The notes below the pieces were generated by a model, which did not search any database, was not told the origin of the DNA, and worked only from the letters and a program-made list of their open reading frames with translations. A stretch of 64,000 bases of DNA. It comes from Cognatundibacterium oligocarboniphilum (GTDB lineage Bacteria; Pseudomonadota; Gammaproteobacteria; Burkholderiales; Burkholderiaceae_D). Shown piece by piece: positions 17,028 to 25,388 of this stretch (positions are counted from its first letter, which is position 1; each line of letters starts with the position of its first letter). A program made the translations under genes and the position numbers. The stretch is from positions 62,001-126,000 of the forward strand of contig NZ_JABXYJ010000004.1 in NCBI RefSeq assembly GCF_013377855.1, given 5' to 3'.

Positions 17028-18449
17028 TCATCGCGATGCCAGGCGCACTGCTGCCGGTTCGTCTTTCTGCTGCGGCTTCAGAACCGCCTGCAGGTCCGCG
17101 GCGAAGCGCCAGCCGAGCAGAGCGCTTGTGACAGCGAATCCAAGGCAGAGACCAAACCAGATGCCGTAACTTTTCCAGCCCAACCAGTAGCCGCAGACGG
17201 CCATGGCGGGGATACCGATCAGCCAGTAGCCGATGAGGGTGTTGGTGAGCCCGGCTTTGGTGTTGCCAAGTCCGCGCAGCAGACCGACACATATGTTCTG
17301 CGCGCCCTTGCAGTACTGATGCACGATGGCAAACCACAGCAAGCCGCCCGCCGCCGCCAGCACAGCCGGGTCTGCATCCGTTCCGAGAAAAGGCCGCAGC
17401 ACGATGCCCGGCACGGCCACATAGGCGATGGCAACGAGAGTCATGACGGCAAAGCTGATGGTAAAGCTGCGCGCCGCGATAGCACCGATCTTCCCCATTT
17501 CCCCCTTGCCAGTCGCACGACTCACCAGAATGGAAGAGCCGTGCGACAGCCCGATATTGAGCTGGTAGACGATGTACGCGAGCTGGTTGACGATGTTGGA
17601 GGCGGCCAGAACCACCGGCCCGAAGGTGCCCATGAAGACGGCGGCAATCGAGGTGATCGCAGCCTCCGAGCCATAGGTCAGCGTGATCGGCGTGCCCATC
17701 CTGGCGATGCGTGCAACCGTTTCCCGTCTGGCGCACCAACCGTTCAGGGCGATCAGCGCACCCAGTTTTTGATCGCGCAGCACGGTGCGGAGATAGACGA
17801 GAAAGGTCCACATATTGACCGCTGTGGTCGCCAGCCCGATGCCGGCGAGCCCTAGCTGCGGCAAGCCGAACCAGCCATAGATGAAGACAGCGTTGAGAAA
17901 GGCGTTGACAGCGATGGACACCAACGTAACCATCAGCAACGAGCCGGCGCGGCGCATGCCCACCGCGAATTGACGCAGGACATTGAGCCAGAGCATGGGC
18001 AGCAGACCCGGCGCCAGCGCCAGCATGATCGGCTTGGCCAGGGCGATCACCGCTGCATCCTGCCCCAGGAGAGGCAACAAATGGCCGAGACCGACCAGCA
18101 GCGTGCCGGCGCCAAAGGCAACGATGGTCGCCAGCAGCAGGGCAGCCCGCAACAGATCGCGGATTTCCTCGCGGGCAGGTTCATCCAGATCGGCGCTGCT
18201 GGTCCGTGTCTCGCCCTGTCCGGCGGCGGACGCGATGAGATTGCCGAGTCCCGTCACCATGCCGACGCACATGGTCCGCAGCTGATTGTAGAGCAGGAGG
18301 GCAAGTCCGCCGGCCGCGACGGCTTGCACGCCGATCAGGCCCATCATCAGAAGGTCGGTACTCGTCAGCGCGACCTGGGCGAACTGGATGCCCGCAATGG
18401 GAGCGGCGAGCGCGATGATTTCCCGATACTGTCGAAATTCCATGGTCAT
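17028..18449 (-). CDS. MATE-family efflux transporter
   Basis: A 473-residue membrane protein with about twelve helices in two similar halves, typical of MATE antiporters. Examples are LAAPIAGIQFAQVALTSTD in helix 1 and the equivalent MGTPITLTYGSEAAI at the start of the second half. It is placed 3 bp from the SbnA-like gene inside the metallophore operon, so it is most likely the exporter of the product. Staphyloferrin B clusters normally use an MFS exporter (SbnD) here. The C-terminal ~20 residues are charged and cytoplasmic. Confidence 0.92.
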   Translation of the reverse strand: MTMEFRQYREIIALAAPIAGIQFAQVALTSTDLLMMGLIGVQAVAAGGLALLLYNQLRTMCVGMVTGLGNLIASAAGQGETRTSSADLDEPAREEIRDLLRAALLLATIVAFGAGTLLVGLGHLLPLLGQDAAVIALAKPIMLALAPGLLPMLWLNVLRQFAVGMRRAGSLLMVTLVSIAVNAFLNAVFIYGWFGLPQLGLAGIGLATTAVNMWTFLVYLRTVLRDQKLGALIALNGWCARRETVARIARMGTPITLTYGSEAAITSIAAVFMGTFGPVVLAASNIVNQLAYIVYQLNIGLSHGSSILVSRATGKGEMGKIGAIAARSFTISFAVMTLVAIAYVAVPGIVLRPFLGTDADPAVLAAAGGLLWFAIVHQYCKGAQNICVGLLRGLGNTKAGLTNTLIGYWLIGIPAMAVCGYWLGWKSYGIWFGLCLGFAVTSALLGWRFAADLQAVLKPQQKDEPAAVRLASR

Positions 18450-18452
18450 TCG

Positions 18453-19523
18453 TTATCCTCCCGCCGCCAGATTGCACGACGGGCGCGATGCAAGGTGTAT
18501 CGAGTCCCGATAAGCATCGAACAGCCTGTGAAGACGCTGATGCGCCAGTTCGTCGAGGAGGTGGCGCTCGCGCAGCCACTCGTCGTCGTAGACGCTGTCG
18601 AGATATTTCTCTCCCGCGTCGCAGACCAATACCACCATGGTGCTGTTCGGTTCGACCAGCGCCAGCCGTTTCAGCGCGACATGAATCGCCGCGCCGGACG
18701 TGCCGCCGACCAGAATGCCGGTCCGGCGCGCAACGACGCGGGCGGCGGCAAAGGCGTCGATGTCGCTGACGGTCAGCCCTTCGTCGATCAGCGTGTGATC
18801 GACGTTCGGCCCGACGGTGAACCCGCCCGGTGCGCCGGCTCCGGTCTGCCAATACTTGCCGGGGGGACCGCCGAAGATGATGGATCCCAAAGGTTCGACG
18901 CCGATGCTGGTGACCAGGGAACCCAGGTGGCGCAGCTCCTTGACCGTGCCGCACATGGTGCCGCCGGTACCGACCGTGCCAACCAGATAATCGAGATCCG
19001 TGCCGAGATCGCCGAGCAGCTCGGCGGCAAGCCCGGCATAACCCTTGTTGTTGTTCGGGTTGGTGTGCTGATCCGGCCAGAATGCGCCGGTCTTCGCGAC
19101 GATTTCTTCAGCCAGCCGGCGCCGCGCGATCGTACTCGGCCCATCGCCCCTGCTCTCGGCAAAGACCAGATTGACGCCCATTGCCTGCATCGCGCGGAGC
19201 TTATCGCGTGCCGCATGATGGTCGACGATGGCCGTGAACTTGTAGCCGCGCTCGATGGCGACGAGGGCGATTCCCTGCCCGGTATTGCCCGAGGTGGGTT
19301 CGACGATATGACCTCCCGGCTTGAGCCTGCCGTCGCGTTCGGCGGCGAGGATCATCTCGCGGGCCATCCGGACTTTGCAGGAGCCGGTAGGGTTGAATTG
19401 TTCCAGCTTCAGCAGCAGGCGGCTGCCCGATCCGGTACGGGCCAACTCATACAACGGCGTCCCGCCAATCAGGTCGGAACATGCCATTACAATCCGTTCA
19501 GCAGACTGATGTTTGGGGATCAT
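18453..19523 (-). CDS. 2,3-diaminopropionate biosynthesis enzyme, SbnA-like
   Basis: A 356-residue fold-type II PLP enzyme of the cysteine synthase family. The PLP lysine is Lys50 (NPTGSCK), followed by the phosphate loop SGNTGQG near residue 78 and GTGGTMCGT near 184. SbnA condenses O-phospho-L-serine with glutamate to give ACEGA, the precursor of L-2,3-diaminopropionate. Here the usual K-D/I-R after the PLP lysine reads CKVR. The start at 19523 overlaps the upstream stop as ATGA with GGAGA before it; a longer upstream frame runs inside the SbnH-like gene and is not real. The SbnA rather than cysteine synthase role is inferred from the adjacent SbnB- and SbnH-like genes. Confidence 0.87.
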   Translation of the reverse strand: MIPKHQSAERIVMACSDLIGGTPLYELARTGSGSRLLLKLEQFNPTGSCKVRMAREMILAAERDGRLKPGGHIVEPTSGNTGQGIALVAIERGYKFTAIVDHHAARDKLRAMQAMGVNLVFAESRGDGPSTIARRRLAEEIVAKTGAFWPDQHTNPNNNKGYAGLAAELLGDLGTDLDYLVGTVGTGGTMCGTVKELRHLGSLVTSIGVEPLGSIIFGGPPGKYWQTGAGAPGGFTVGPNVDHTLIDEGLTVSDIDAFAAARVVARRTGILVGGTSGAAIHVALKRLALVEPNSTMVVLVCDAGEKYLDSVYDDEWLRERHLLDELAHQRLHRLFDAYRDSIHLASRPSCNLAAGG

Positions 19524-20869
19524 TGGTTTATTCTCCAGGTGAAGCGTCCGTCGTGTTGGTTCACGACGATTTTGGGCGGCAGAGCGAGCTGGTGGAACTC
19601 GCTCTCGTTCTTGTCCATCTGATAACCAGCGGTATTGGGGTAAACGATCAGGTCGCCGTGGCGGGGTACGGCGGGGAACGTGATCTTGCGCCACGTCAGT
19701 ACGTCGTACTCCATGCAACTGGAACCGCCGATCACCGCGCACACCGGATTTTGCGGACGCGCCGGTCCGCGCTGCACCAGGAAGGGAGCCGGCAAAAACT
19801 CGCTGTTTTTCCACTGCTCCGATAGGCTCATGGAGAGGCCCGCGACAGTCACGATCCCGTGCTCCGCATTGCGCTTGAAGCCTTGCACGGGAAAGACTGT
19901 CATTCCCGCGCCATCGAGCAGCGCCCGTCCCGGTTCCAGATAGAGCTGCACATCGGCAGCGATGAGCCTGGCTGCCAGCGTTCCGCCTCCTGTTTCAGTT
20001 ATCGTCTGCAAGATCGCATCCAGCATCGCCGCGCCGGTGGGCGACTGGTAATAAGGATAGAAATGGCTGAAGCTCTTTCCCGCATGGAACTGGGCGGGAT
20101 CGAGCCTTTCCTTGAAGACGCGCCAATCGTCCTCTTCGACGTAACTGCAGGCAAAACCACCACCGATGGAGACCGACGAGCAGGGAAAGCCCTGGCCGCG
20201 CGCTGCCACGCACCGGTCGATCAGCGCGGCAGCCAGCTCGGCGCGCGGCGCCACCGCGTAGCCGTCGAGATGAAAGGAAAAACCGTCCATCAAAATGTGC
20301 CGGCGGGCATCCGCGCAGCGCTGAAGCGCCGCGAGAAGATCGTCCTGATTCAGCCCGAAGCGGCTATTGGGGCTGTTAGGTGGAAGCACGCGCAGCAGGA
20401 TCCGCAAGACGTTTTCCGTGTTCGATCCTGCTGCAACGGCAATCGCGCGCTCCAGTTCGTCCAGGGCATCGATGGCAACGATCGCGCCGTGGCGGCAGGC
20501 CAGCCATAACAGATCGTCGCTCTTGGCCGCGCCCGTGACGCCGATGTCTTCTCCGCGGATGCCGTTGGCAAGCGCATGGACGAACTCGGGTTTACTGGCG
20601 ACATCGACCGCGCCGCCGAGCCTTGCCACTTCGCGCAACCACGCTCCTGCCTTGTTGGCCTTCTTGCCGAAATAGACTTGCCCCGCGATGTTGCGGTCCC
20701 GCAGAACACGCTGAAAGTCCGACAGATTCCCGGCAAAACTCTCGGGGTGAACGAGGTGGAAGGGGCCGTCCACCGCGCGGGTAATCTGGTCGAGCAGCGC
20801 GATGTCCTGTCGGGCGTCAACGGCCCAGGCCCGTTCGCAGGCGCGCATCGAGTTGGTGGTCAATTCCAT
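19520..20869 (-). CDS. PLP-dependent decarboxylase, SbnH/LysA-like
   Basis: A 449-residue fold-type III enzyme of the ornithine/diaminopimelate decarboxylase family. The PLP lysine lies in VYFGKKAN (about Lys70), the phosphate-binding glycines in SIGGGFACSYV, EPGRALLDG near residue 310, and the active-site Cys in GGSSCMEYDVL. In staphyloferrin B synthesis SbnH decarboxylates a citryl-diaminopropionate intermediate made by a NIS synthetase, but no such synthetase is encoded here. The substrate could instead be diaminopropionate, ACEGA or another Dap conjugate. It overlaps the SbnB-like gene by 10 bp and the SbnA-like gene by 4 bp. Confidence 0.87.
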   Translation of the reverse strand: MELTTNSMRACERAWAVDARQDIALLDQITRAVDGPFHLVHPESFAGNLSDFQRVLRDRNIAGQVYFGKKANKAGAWLREVARLGGAVDVASKPEFVHALANGIRGEDIGVTGAAKSDDLLWLACRHGAIVAIDALDELERAIAVAAGSNTENVLRILLRVLPPNSPNSRFGLNQDDLLAALQRCADARRHILMDGFSFHLDGYAVAPRAELAAALIDRCVAARGQGFPCSSVSIGGGFACSYVEEDDWRVFKERLDPAQFHAGKSFSHFYPYYQSPTGAAMLDAILQTITETGGGTLAARLIAADVQLYLEPGRALLDGAGMTVFPVQGFKRNAEHGIVTVAGLSMSLSEQWKNSEFLPAPFLVQRGPARPQNPVCAVIGGSSCMEYDVLTWRKITFPAVPRHGDLIVYPNTAGYQMDKNESEFHQLALPPKIVVNQHDGRFTWRINQ

Positions 20870-21855
20870 AGTTCGATCCGCTTGCCGCGGCCTGCGGCAA
20901 TGCCTCTGGTTGCGAGGGCATGCGCGACGGGAATATCCGTGATGATCATTCCGCTCGAGAATGCGAACACCCTATCCTCTTGCGATCGTCGCCCCGGCTT
21001 GCGGCCGGCCACGATGTCGGGCAGCTCGGCATCGATACGGGCTTCGTCGCCGGAGCCGGCGAGCCGCTTTCCGGTGACGCCCATCTGCCCTTCGTTCGTC
21101 GCGATCGCGTAGTCGGCGTCCAGCAGTGCGCCGGCCTCCACACCCTTGCTGGCGACCGAAATGAGCAAGCCGCCGGGTGGCAGCCACTTGGTCTGGATCT
21201 TGGGATGAGCGGCGCGTCCCGAAGCCACGACGACGATATCGGATTGGGCGACAGCAGCGGGCACGTCCTTCACCAGTTCGATCTCGCGATCGGGAAAATA
21301 CCTGGCAAAGGTCGAAAGACTTGCGGCGATCCCGTCAGGATGTGTGCCGAACAGGCGTAGGGTTTTGAGGGAAGGCAGCGCGGTCAGGAGATAGGGCAGC
21401 GTGTTGATGCCCTGCGCTCCGGTGCCGATCATCAACGCCGATTGGACATTCTCCTTGGCGCAGTGCTTGGCGATGATCGCCGTCGTTGCCGGCGTGCGGG
21501 AGCCCCCGACACGGTGGCAATCCATGAACACGAACGGTAATCCGGTTGTGTCGTCATAGAGGCTGATCGTCGTATAGTATTTTTCTGCGCTATCGGTGCC
21601 CTGGCGATAGGAGGTCTTGAAGCCGAGCTGCTGGAGAGCGCCGTCGTAACCGAGCATCGAATAAGAAACCGCGTCCCGCTGCGCATCGGGAAGTTCCATC
21701 ATGAGTTTCGTCGGGCAACGGGACTCTCCGTTGGCGTAGAACAAATAAGCATCCTCTACGAGCCGGATCACGTCCGCCGGAGGAAGCTCGATGTCAACCA
21801 GATCCGAACGGCTGAGAATATGGACGGCAGGTGTACGCATATATGACTTGGTCAT
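20860..21855 (-). CDS. 2,3-diaminopropionate biosynthesis dehydrogenase, SbnB-like
   Basis: A 331-residue member of the ornithine cyclodeaminase / mu-crystallin family. Residues 60-75 (KLMMELPD), GGSRTPATTA and the NAD-binding MIGTGAQG (near residue 142) are SbnB-like. SbnB oxidatively cleaves ACEGA to L-2,3-diaminopropionate and 2-oxoglutarate using NAD+. A good ribosome site (AAAGGAA) precedes the ATG. With the SbnI- and SbnA-like proteins it forms a complete serine-to-Dap route. Opine-dehydrogenase-like or imine-reducing activity cannot be excluded by sequence. Confidence 0.87.
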   Translation of the reverse strand: MTKSYMRTPAVHILSRSDLVDIELPPADVIRLVEDAYLFYANGESRCPTKLMMELPDAQRDAVSYSMLGYDGALQQLGFKTSYRQGTDSAEKYYTTISLYDDTTGLPFVFMDCHRVGGSRTPATTAIIAKHCAKENVQSALMIGTGAQGINTLPYLLTALPSLKTLRLFGTHPDGIAASLSTFARYFPDREIELVKDVPAAVAQSDIVVVASGRAAHPKIQTKWLPPGGLLISVASKGVEAGALLDADYAIATNEGQMGVTGKRLAGSGDEARIDAELPDIVAGRKPGRRSQEDRVFAFSSGMIITDIPVAHALATRGIAAGRGKRIELWN

Positions 21856-21875
21856 GTCAATTCCTTTCGATGTCG

Positions 21876-24107
21876 TTAAAGATCAGCCGATACCGTGATA
21901 CTAATGGTCCGCGGGGCGCCAACACTCATGTAGCCCGCCGTGTTCGACTCCCAGTACTTGCGGTTAAACAGGTTCGCGATGTTCAGATTGAGCGAGACGG
22001 GGGTGTCAGCGACCTTGGTGGAATACCGCGCGCCTGCATCGAAGCGGGTCCAGCTCGGCATCTGCACCTTGTTCGCCGCATCCAGGAATCGGGAGCCGGT
22101 GTGGAGGGTGCGACCGGTCAACGTCAGCCCAGGTATGGATGGGGCATCCCATTCAAGGCCAAGATTGAATTGAACCTTCGGCACTCCCACGGCCTGGTTG
22201 CCGTCAGTGCTGCCACCTGCGGTCTTCGTCAACTTGGGGTCCATCACGGTCACGCCGCTGAGCAAGCGCAGGTTGCGTGTCAACTCGCCAAAGCCCATGA
22301 TTTCGATCCCCCGGTGGCGTTGCTCGCCGTCTACGCCAAACACGCCCGTGCTCGGGTTCGTGATGCCATTCGGCGTGGAAATCTGAAACGCGCCTGCGGT
22401 AAGCGCCAAGGTGCCGAAGTCGTATTTCGTGCCAATTTCGACCTGCTTCGTCCTGTAGGGCGCGAATATCTGTCCTGCATTCACACTGGTTCCTGGGGCC
22501 GTAGGTCCTTGGGTGAGGCCCTCGACATAGCTCCCGTAGAAGGCCAGTGACTTGTTCGGGCGCAGGGTCACGCCCACCATGGGCGTGGTTGCACTCTGGT
22601 CGTACTGGGAAGTGATCGCGCCGGTCGTTCCTGAAAAGTTATCGACCTTGATCTTTTGGTGCCTGATGCCACCAGAGACCTGTAGGAAGCCGTCCGCGAA
22701 AGAGGCGACGTCGGCGATGGCGATCCCCGACAGCGAGGTTTCGGATGCGCGTTTCTTCGAGAAGGAGGACAAGGGAGACGCAATGGCTGTCGGCTGCGCC
22801 AACAGGACAGGCGCGTAAATGTTCGTCAGGAAGCTGGCGTACGATGTTTTCCCCAAGTCTTGATCCAGGCTGATACTGCTCGCCGCGATGCTCAAGTTGT
22901 GGTCAACCGCTCCAGTCCTGAATTTGCTCCTGATTCCGGCTTCACTCGATTTCGACCCATAGTCGGCGTCTTGGGATACCGACGCCACGCGCCCGCCACC
23001 GTTGGCATCGAGGATTTGGGTGCCGTTCTGATAGTCCAACCTGCGTTGATTGAACTGCGCGGCGCCGGTGGCTGCGAACAGGACGATGCGATCGGTGAGG
23101 TCGTATTCGGCCCGCACCATCCCAGTCGTACCGCGCGTCTTCGAGTAATCGAACGACTGGCTGGTATTGATGCCGGGGGTGGGAACGGAAGGAAGGCCGA
23201 CTCCCGAGGCCAGAAAGTAGCCACGCTCGGGAGCATGGATGGTGTCGGCCTGATACAGCAGATCGGCAAATAGCCGAAGCCGTTGGCCTTGGTAGTCCAG
23301 CCCCAGGGACATGTCCCCACTGTTCGCCTTTTGCCGATCGATCGGCGGACGTCCATCTCGATAAGCAACGTTCATACGTATGCCGATCTGTTTGTCCTCA
23401 CCCAGGCGGCGAGCCAAATCCAGATGACTGCCGAAACGGGAATCGGATGCGTATTCCGCAGTCAGACGGGTCAACGGATCGGCACCCGCACGCTTGGTCA
23501 CGACGTTGATGTTGCCCCCCGTGCTGCCGCGCGGTGGCGTGCCGTTAAGTAGCGCGCTCGGCCCCTTGAGCAGTTCGATGCGCTCCAGAGCGTCCGTGCT
23601 CACCATGTGCTTGGGAAGAAGGCCATACAGACCGTTCAAGGCCACGTCGTCGTTCGTAACCCGAAAGCCGCGGATCGTAAAGGCTTCGTACAGATTGTCC
23701 CGACCTACCACGTCACGGACGGATGGGTCGACCACGGTTAATAGATCTCCCACAGACTTTGCTTGCTGATCGCGTATGGCCTGCTCCGTATAGCTGGTCA
23801 TGCTGAAGGGAACGTCCATAAAATCTACATTGCCAAGCATGCCAAGGCTTCCACCGCGCGCAACTTGACCGCCGGAATAAGGCAGAGAGAGCGCGTCAGG
23901 CCGTCTCGCAGTGACCGTCACTACGGGGAGAGTTGTTACATCTCCGGCACCCTCTTGTTTTGGCGCGGTTTGGGCGTGACCGTGACTCATCACTCCGGTG
24001 GTCAATAGTCCCGCGAAGGCCATACGCAAGGCGGAAGCCAGCGGCTTGGATAGCATGGGCGCAGAGGCGCCCGTAGAGCGGGAAGCAGAAGTAGTCTTGT
24101 GCAGCAC
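21876..24107 (-). CDS. TonB-dependent ferric siderophore receptor, FhuE/FpvA-like
   Basis: A 743-residue outer-membrane receptor. After a long N-terminus the signal core is ALRMAFAGLLTTGVMSHGHAQ. The plug domain has VPFSMTSYTEQAIRDQQAKSVGDLL, FTIRGF, ERIELLKGPSALLNG and GGNINVVTKR. The 22-strand barrel ends in SITVSADL. There is no N-terminal STN signalling extension, so it is not a FecA-type surface-signalling receptor. A GTG at 24107 with AAAGGAA ~8 bp upstream was chosen; a GTG at 24131 lacks a good site. It lies between hemP and the biosynthetic genes and is expected to import the ferric product of this operon. Confidence 0.93.
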   Translation of the reverse strand: MLHKTTSASRSTGASAPMLSKPLASALRMAFAGLLTTGVMSHGHAQTAPKQEGAGDVTTLPVVTVTARRPDALSLPYSGGQVARGGSLGMLGNVDFMDVPFSMTSYTEQAIRDQQAKSVGDLLTVVDPSVRDVVGRDNLYEAFTIRGFRVTNDDVALNGLYGLLPKHMVSTDALERIELLKGPSALLNGTPPRGSTGGNINVVTKRAGADPLTRLTAEYASDSRFGSHLDLARRLGEDKQIGIRMNVAYRDGRPPIDRQKANSGDMSLGLDYQGQRLRLFADLLYQADTIHAPERGYFLASGVGLPSVPTPGINTSQSFDYSKTRGTTGMVRAEYDLTDRIVLFAATGAAQFNQRRLDYQNGTQILDANGGGRVASVSQDADYGSKSSEAGIRSKFRTGAVDHNLSIAASSISLDQDLGKTSYASFLTNIYAPVLLAQPTAIASPLSSFSKKRASETSLSGIAIADVASFADGFLQVSGGIRHQKIKVDNFSGTTGAITSQYDQSATTPMVGVTLRPNKSLAFYGSYVEGLTQGPTAPGTSVNAGQIFAPYRTKQVEIGTKYDFGTLALTAGAFQISTPNGITNPSTGVFGVDGEQRHRGIEIMGFGELTRNLRLLSGVTVMDPKLTKTAGGSTDGNQAVGVPKVQFNLGLEWDAPSIPGLTLTGRTLHTGSRFLDAANKVQMPSWTRFDAGARYSTKVADTPVSLNLNIANLFNRKYWESNTAGYMSVGAPRTISITVSADL

Positions 24108-24170
24108 AGTGTTCCTTTCTTTTGGATGCACTGGCTGGCGACAGCAGGCTTGTGCGACGATCGGTTGGTT

Positions 24171-24344
24171 TTAATTGGTGAGGATCAACTTTCCATTCAG
24201 CGTCAGTCGTAGCCGGTAAACTCTCCCGTCATGCACGATCTTCAATTCGCGCCGGTGGCCGGGAAGTTCCGCGCTCGTGATCCGTCCACATGCAGGACCA
24301 CCAGCAATTGCATGATCAGCCGCCGGCTGGCACTTATCGGGCAT
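24171..24344 (-). CDS. hemP: HemP/HmuP-family protein
   Basis: A 57-residue protein whose C-terminal half (RRELKIVHDGRVYRLRLTLNGKLILTN) is the HemP signature, with IVHDG..Y.LRLT..GKLILTK almost complete. HemP/HmuP proteins are Fur-regulated and act as activators or partners of TonB-receptor gene expression. It is the first gene of the operon, 63 bp before the receptor. An ATG at 24380 would add 12 residues, but it lies at the expected transcription start of the Fur-box promoter, so the ATG at 24344 is preferred. No strong Shine-Dalgarno is visible for either. Confidence 0.75.
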   Translation of the reverse strand: MPDKCQPAADHAIAGGPACGRITSAELPGHRRELKIVHDGRVYRLRLTLNGKLILTN

Positions 24345-24386
24345 TTCGTTTGGAGCGGATAATCGAGAAAATAAGCGCATGCACAA

Positions 24387-24416
24387 ATTATAAATAAGAA
24401 TCATTATTATTTGCAA
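24387..24416 (-). promoter_or_regulatory. Sigma70 promoter with embedded Fur box
   Basis: On the minus strand TTGCAA (24416-24411) is followed after 18 bp by a perfect TATAAT (24392-24387). Between and overlapping them, 24390-24408 matches the 19-bp Fur consensus at 13 positions, including nine consecutive bases AATCATTAT. Iron-loaded Fur bound here would block RNA polymerase and so repress the hemP-receptor-biosynthesis-transport operon. Confidence 0.8.
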
Positions 24417-24570
24417 CAATATTGTTCTCTATTTTCACCGCTGCACATAAATGCCATGCTTAGTATCATTTAAAAATGGATTGCGCGATTCGAGTGACAG
24501 CGCCGTGCCCGTATCAATGTGAACTGCTAATGCCTGGAAACACGAACAGAAGTACTTTTAATCAAAATAT

Positions 24571-25030
24571 ATGATGCGCAAACCAATGGATATTCCGCAA
24601 GAGCTGCGGGCATCCGGTCTGAAGGCGACTCTGCCGCGCTTGCGCATTTTGCAGTTTTCCCATGAAGGCAAAAACAAACCCTTGGCTGCCGAGAATGTGT
24701 ATCGCTCCTTGCTGGATGAGAAAATCGATGTCGGCCTGGCGACCATCTACCGGGGGGGCTGGTGCAATTTGCGAAAGCGGAAATCCTGATGCGCCGTCAG
24801 TTTGAATCCGGCCCCGGTGTCTTTGAATTGAATAAGGGCAGCCATCATGATCACTTGATCTGTACGGCATACGGCACAAGGTCGAGGAGTTTGTCGATAT
24901 TAAAATCGGGCGTCGTCAGGAAGAAGTTGCGAAAGAACGTGGCTATGCATTGCATCAACATTCACTGTCTTTGTGTGGTATTTGTGCGAGCCGCGGACAA
25001 GGGAAAGTCAAGACGGACACAGCCTGTTGA
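24571..25030 (+). pseudogene. fur: Ferric uptake regulator fur, frameshifted pseudogene
   Basis: The N-terminal DNA-binding domain is intact ([36 protein letters not shown]). At about 24753 two extra bases in a G-run shift the frame. Sequence then continues as [36 protein letters not shown]. At about 24880 a second +2 insertion shifts again, ending [33 protein letters not shown] to TGA at 25028-25030. The second Cys of the first CxxC zinc site is Tyr (ICTAY). Intact Fur is ~140-150 residues. The gene is divergent from the Fur-box operon and is presumably non-functional. A working Fur must be elsewhere if the box is used. Confidence 0.88.
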
Positions 25031-25243
25031 AGGACTTTCTGACATGATGCCGCACGCCGGACAAATAGATCGTGCAGCGAGAGATGCCAACTTCTATATC
25101 CCGATTCCTGATTCTCAGCAGCCACCCTCGTGGCCGGATCATCGGGCATCGTATCGCCCCAAATAATTAGAACACTGAGTCACCAGGATTGGGACATAGT
25201 AGATGGGAGTGACCTTCGTCGGCCGGGCACGTTAAATCAGACA

Positions 25244-25281
25244 CCGGCGTACTGCAACGCCCCAGCGTCGGAAAAAATCAG
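25244..25281 (-). repeat. Right inverted repeat of the metallophore island
   Basis: Read on the minus strand: CTGATTTTTTCCGACGC (25281-25265), 12 bases, GTACGCCG (25252-25245). This is the inverted partner of 12373-12409. Inside it, 25031-25243 holds no gene I can recognise; the stretch may be transposon-end sequence. Confidence 0.6.
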
Positions 25282-25313
25282 TTCTGGACTTATATCCCCA
25301 CCAGGAACAGTCA

Positions 25314-25340
25314 TAAAAAAAGCCGCACAGAGCACGGCTT
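25314..25340 (-). terminator. Rho-independent terminator for the DUF2798-like gene
   Basis: On the minus strand AAGCCG pairs with CGGCTT around a 9-nt loop and is followed by seven T in total. It lies about 50 bp after the stop of the minus-strand gene at 25389. Confidence 0.8.
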
Positions 25341-25388
25341 CAATCTAGCAATTGCAATGTGGTGGTTGCCGTCTCCGCAGTATTGTTT

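Noticed and set aside
24762-25166. 134-residue plus-strand open frame
   Set aside because: Its first part is the middle of the frameshifted fur gene and the rest is out-of-frame sequence, so it is not a separate gene.
12361-25295. Target-site duplication around the island
   Set aside because: The bases directly outside the two inverted repeats (…cgaag and ttctg…) do not match as a direct repeat, so precise recent transposition is not shown.
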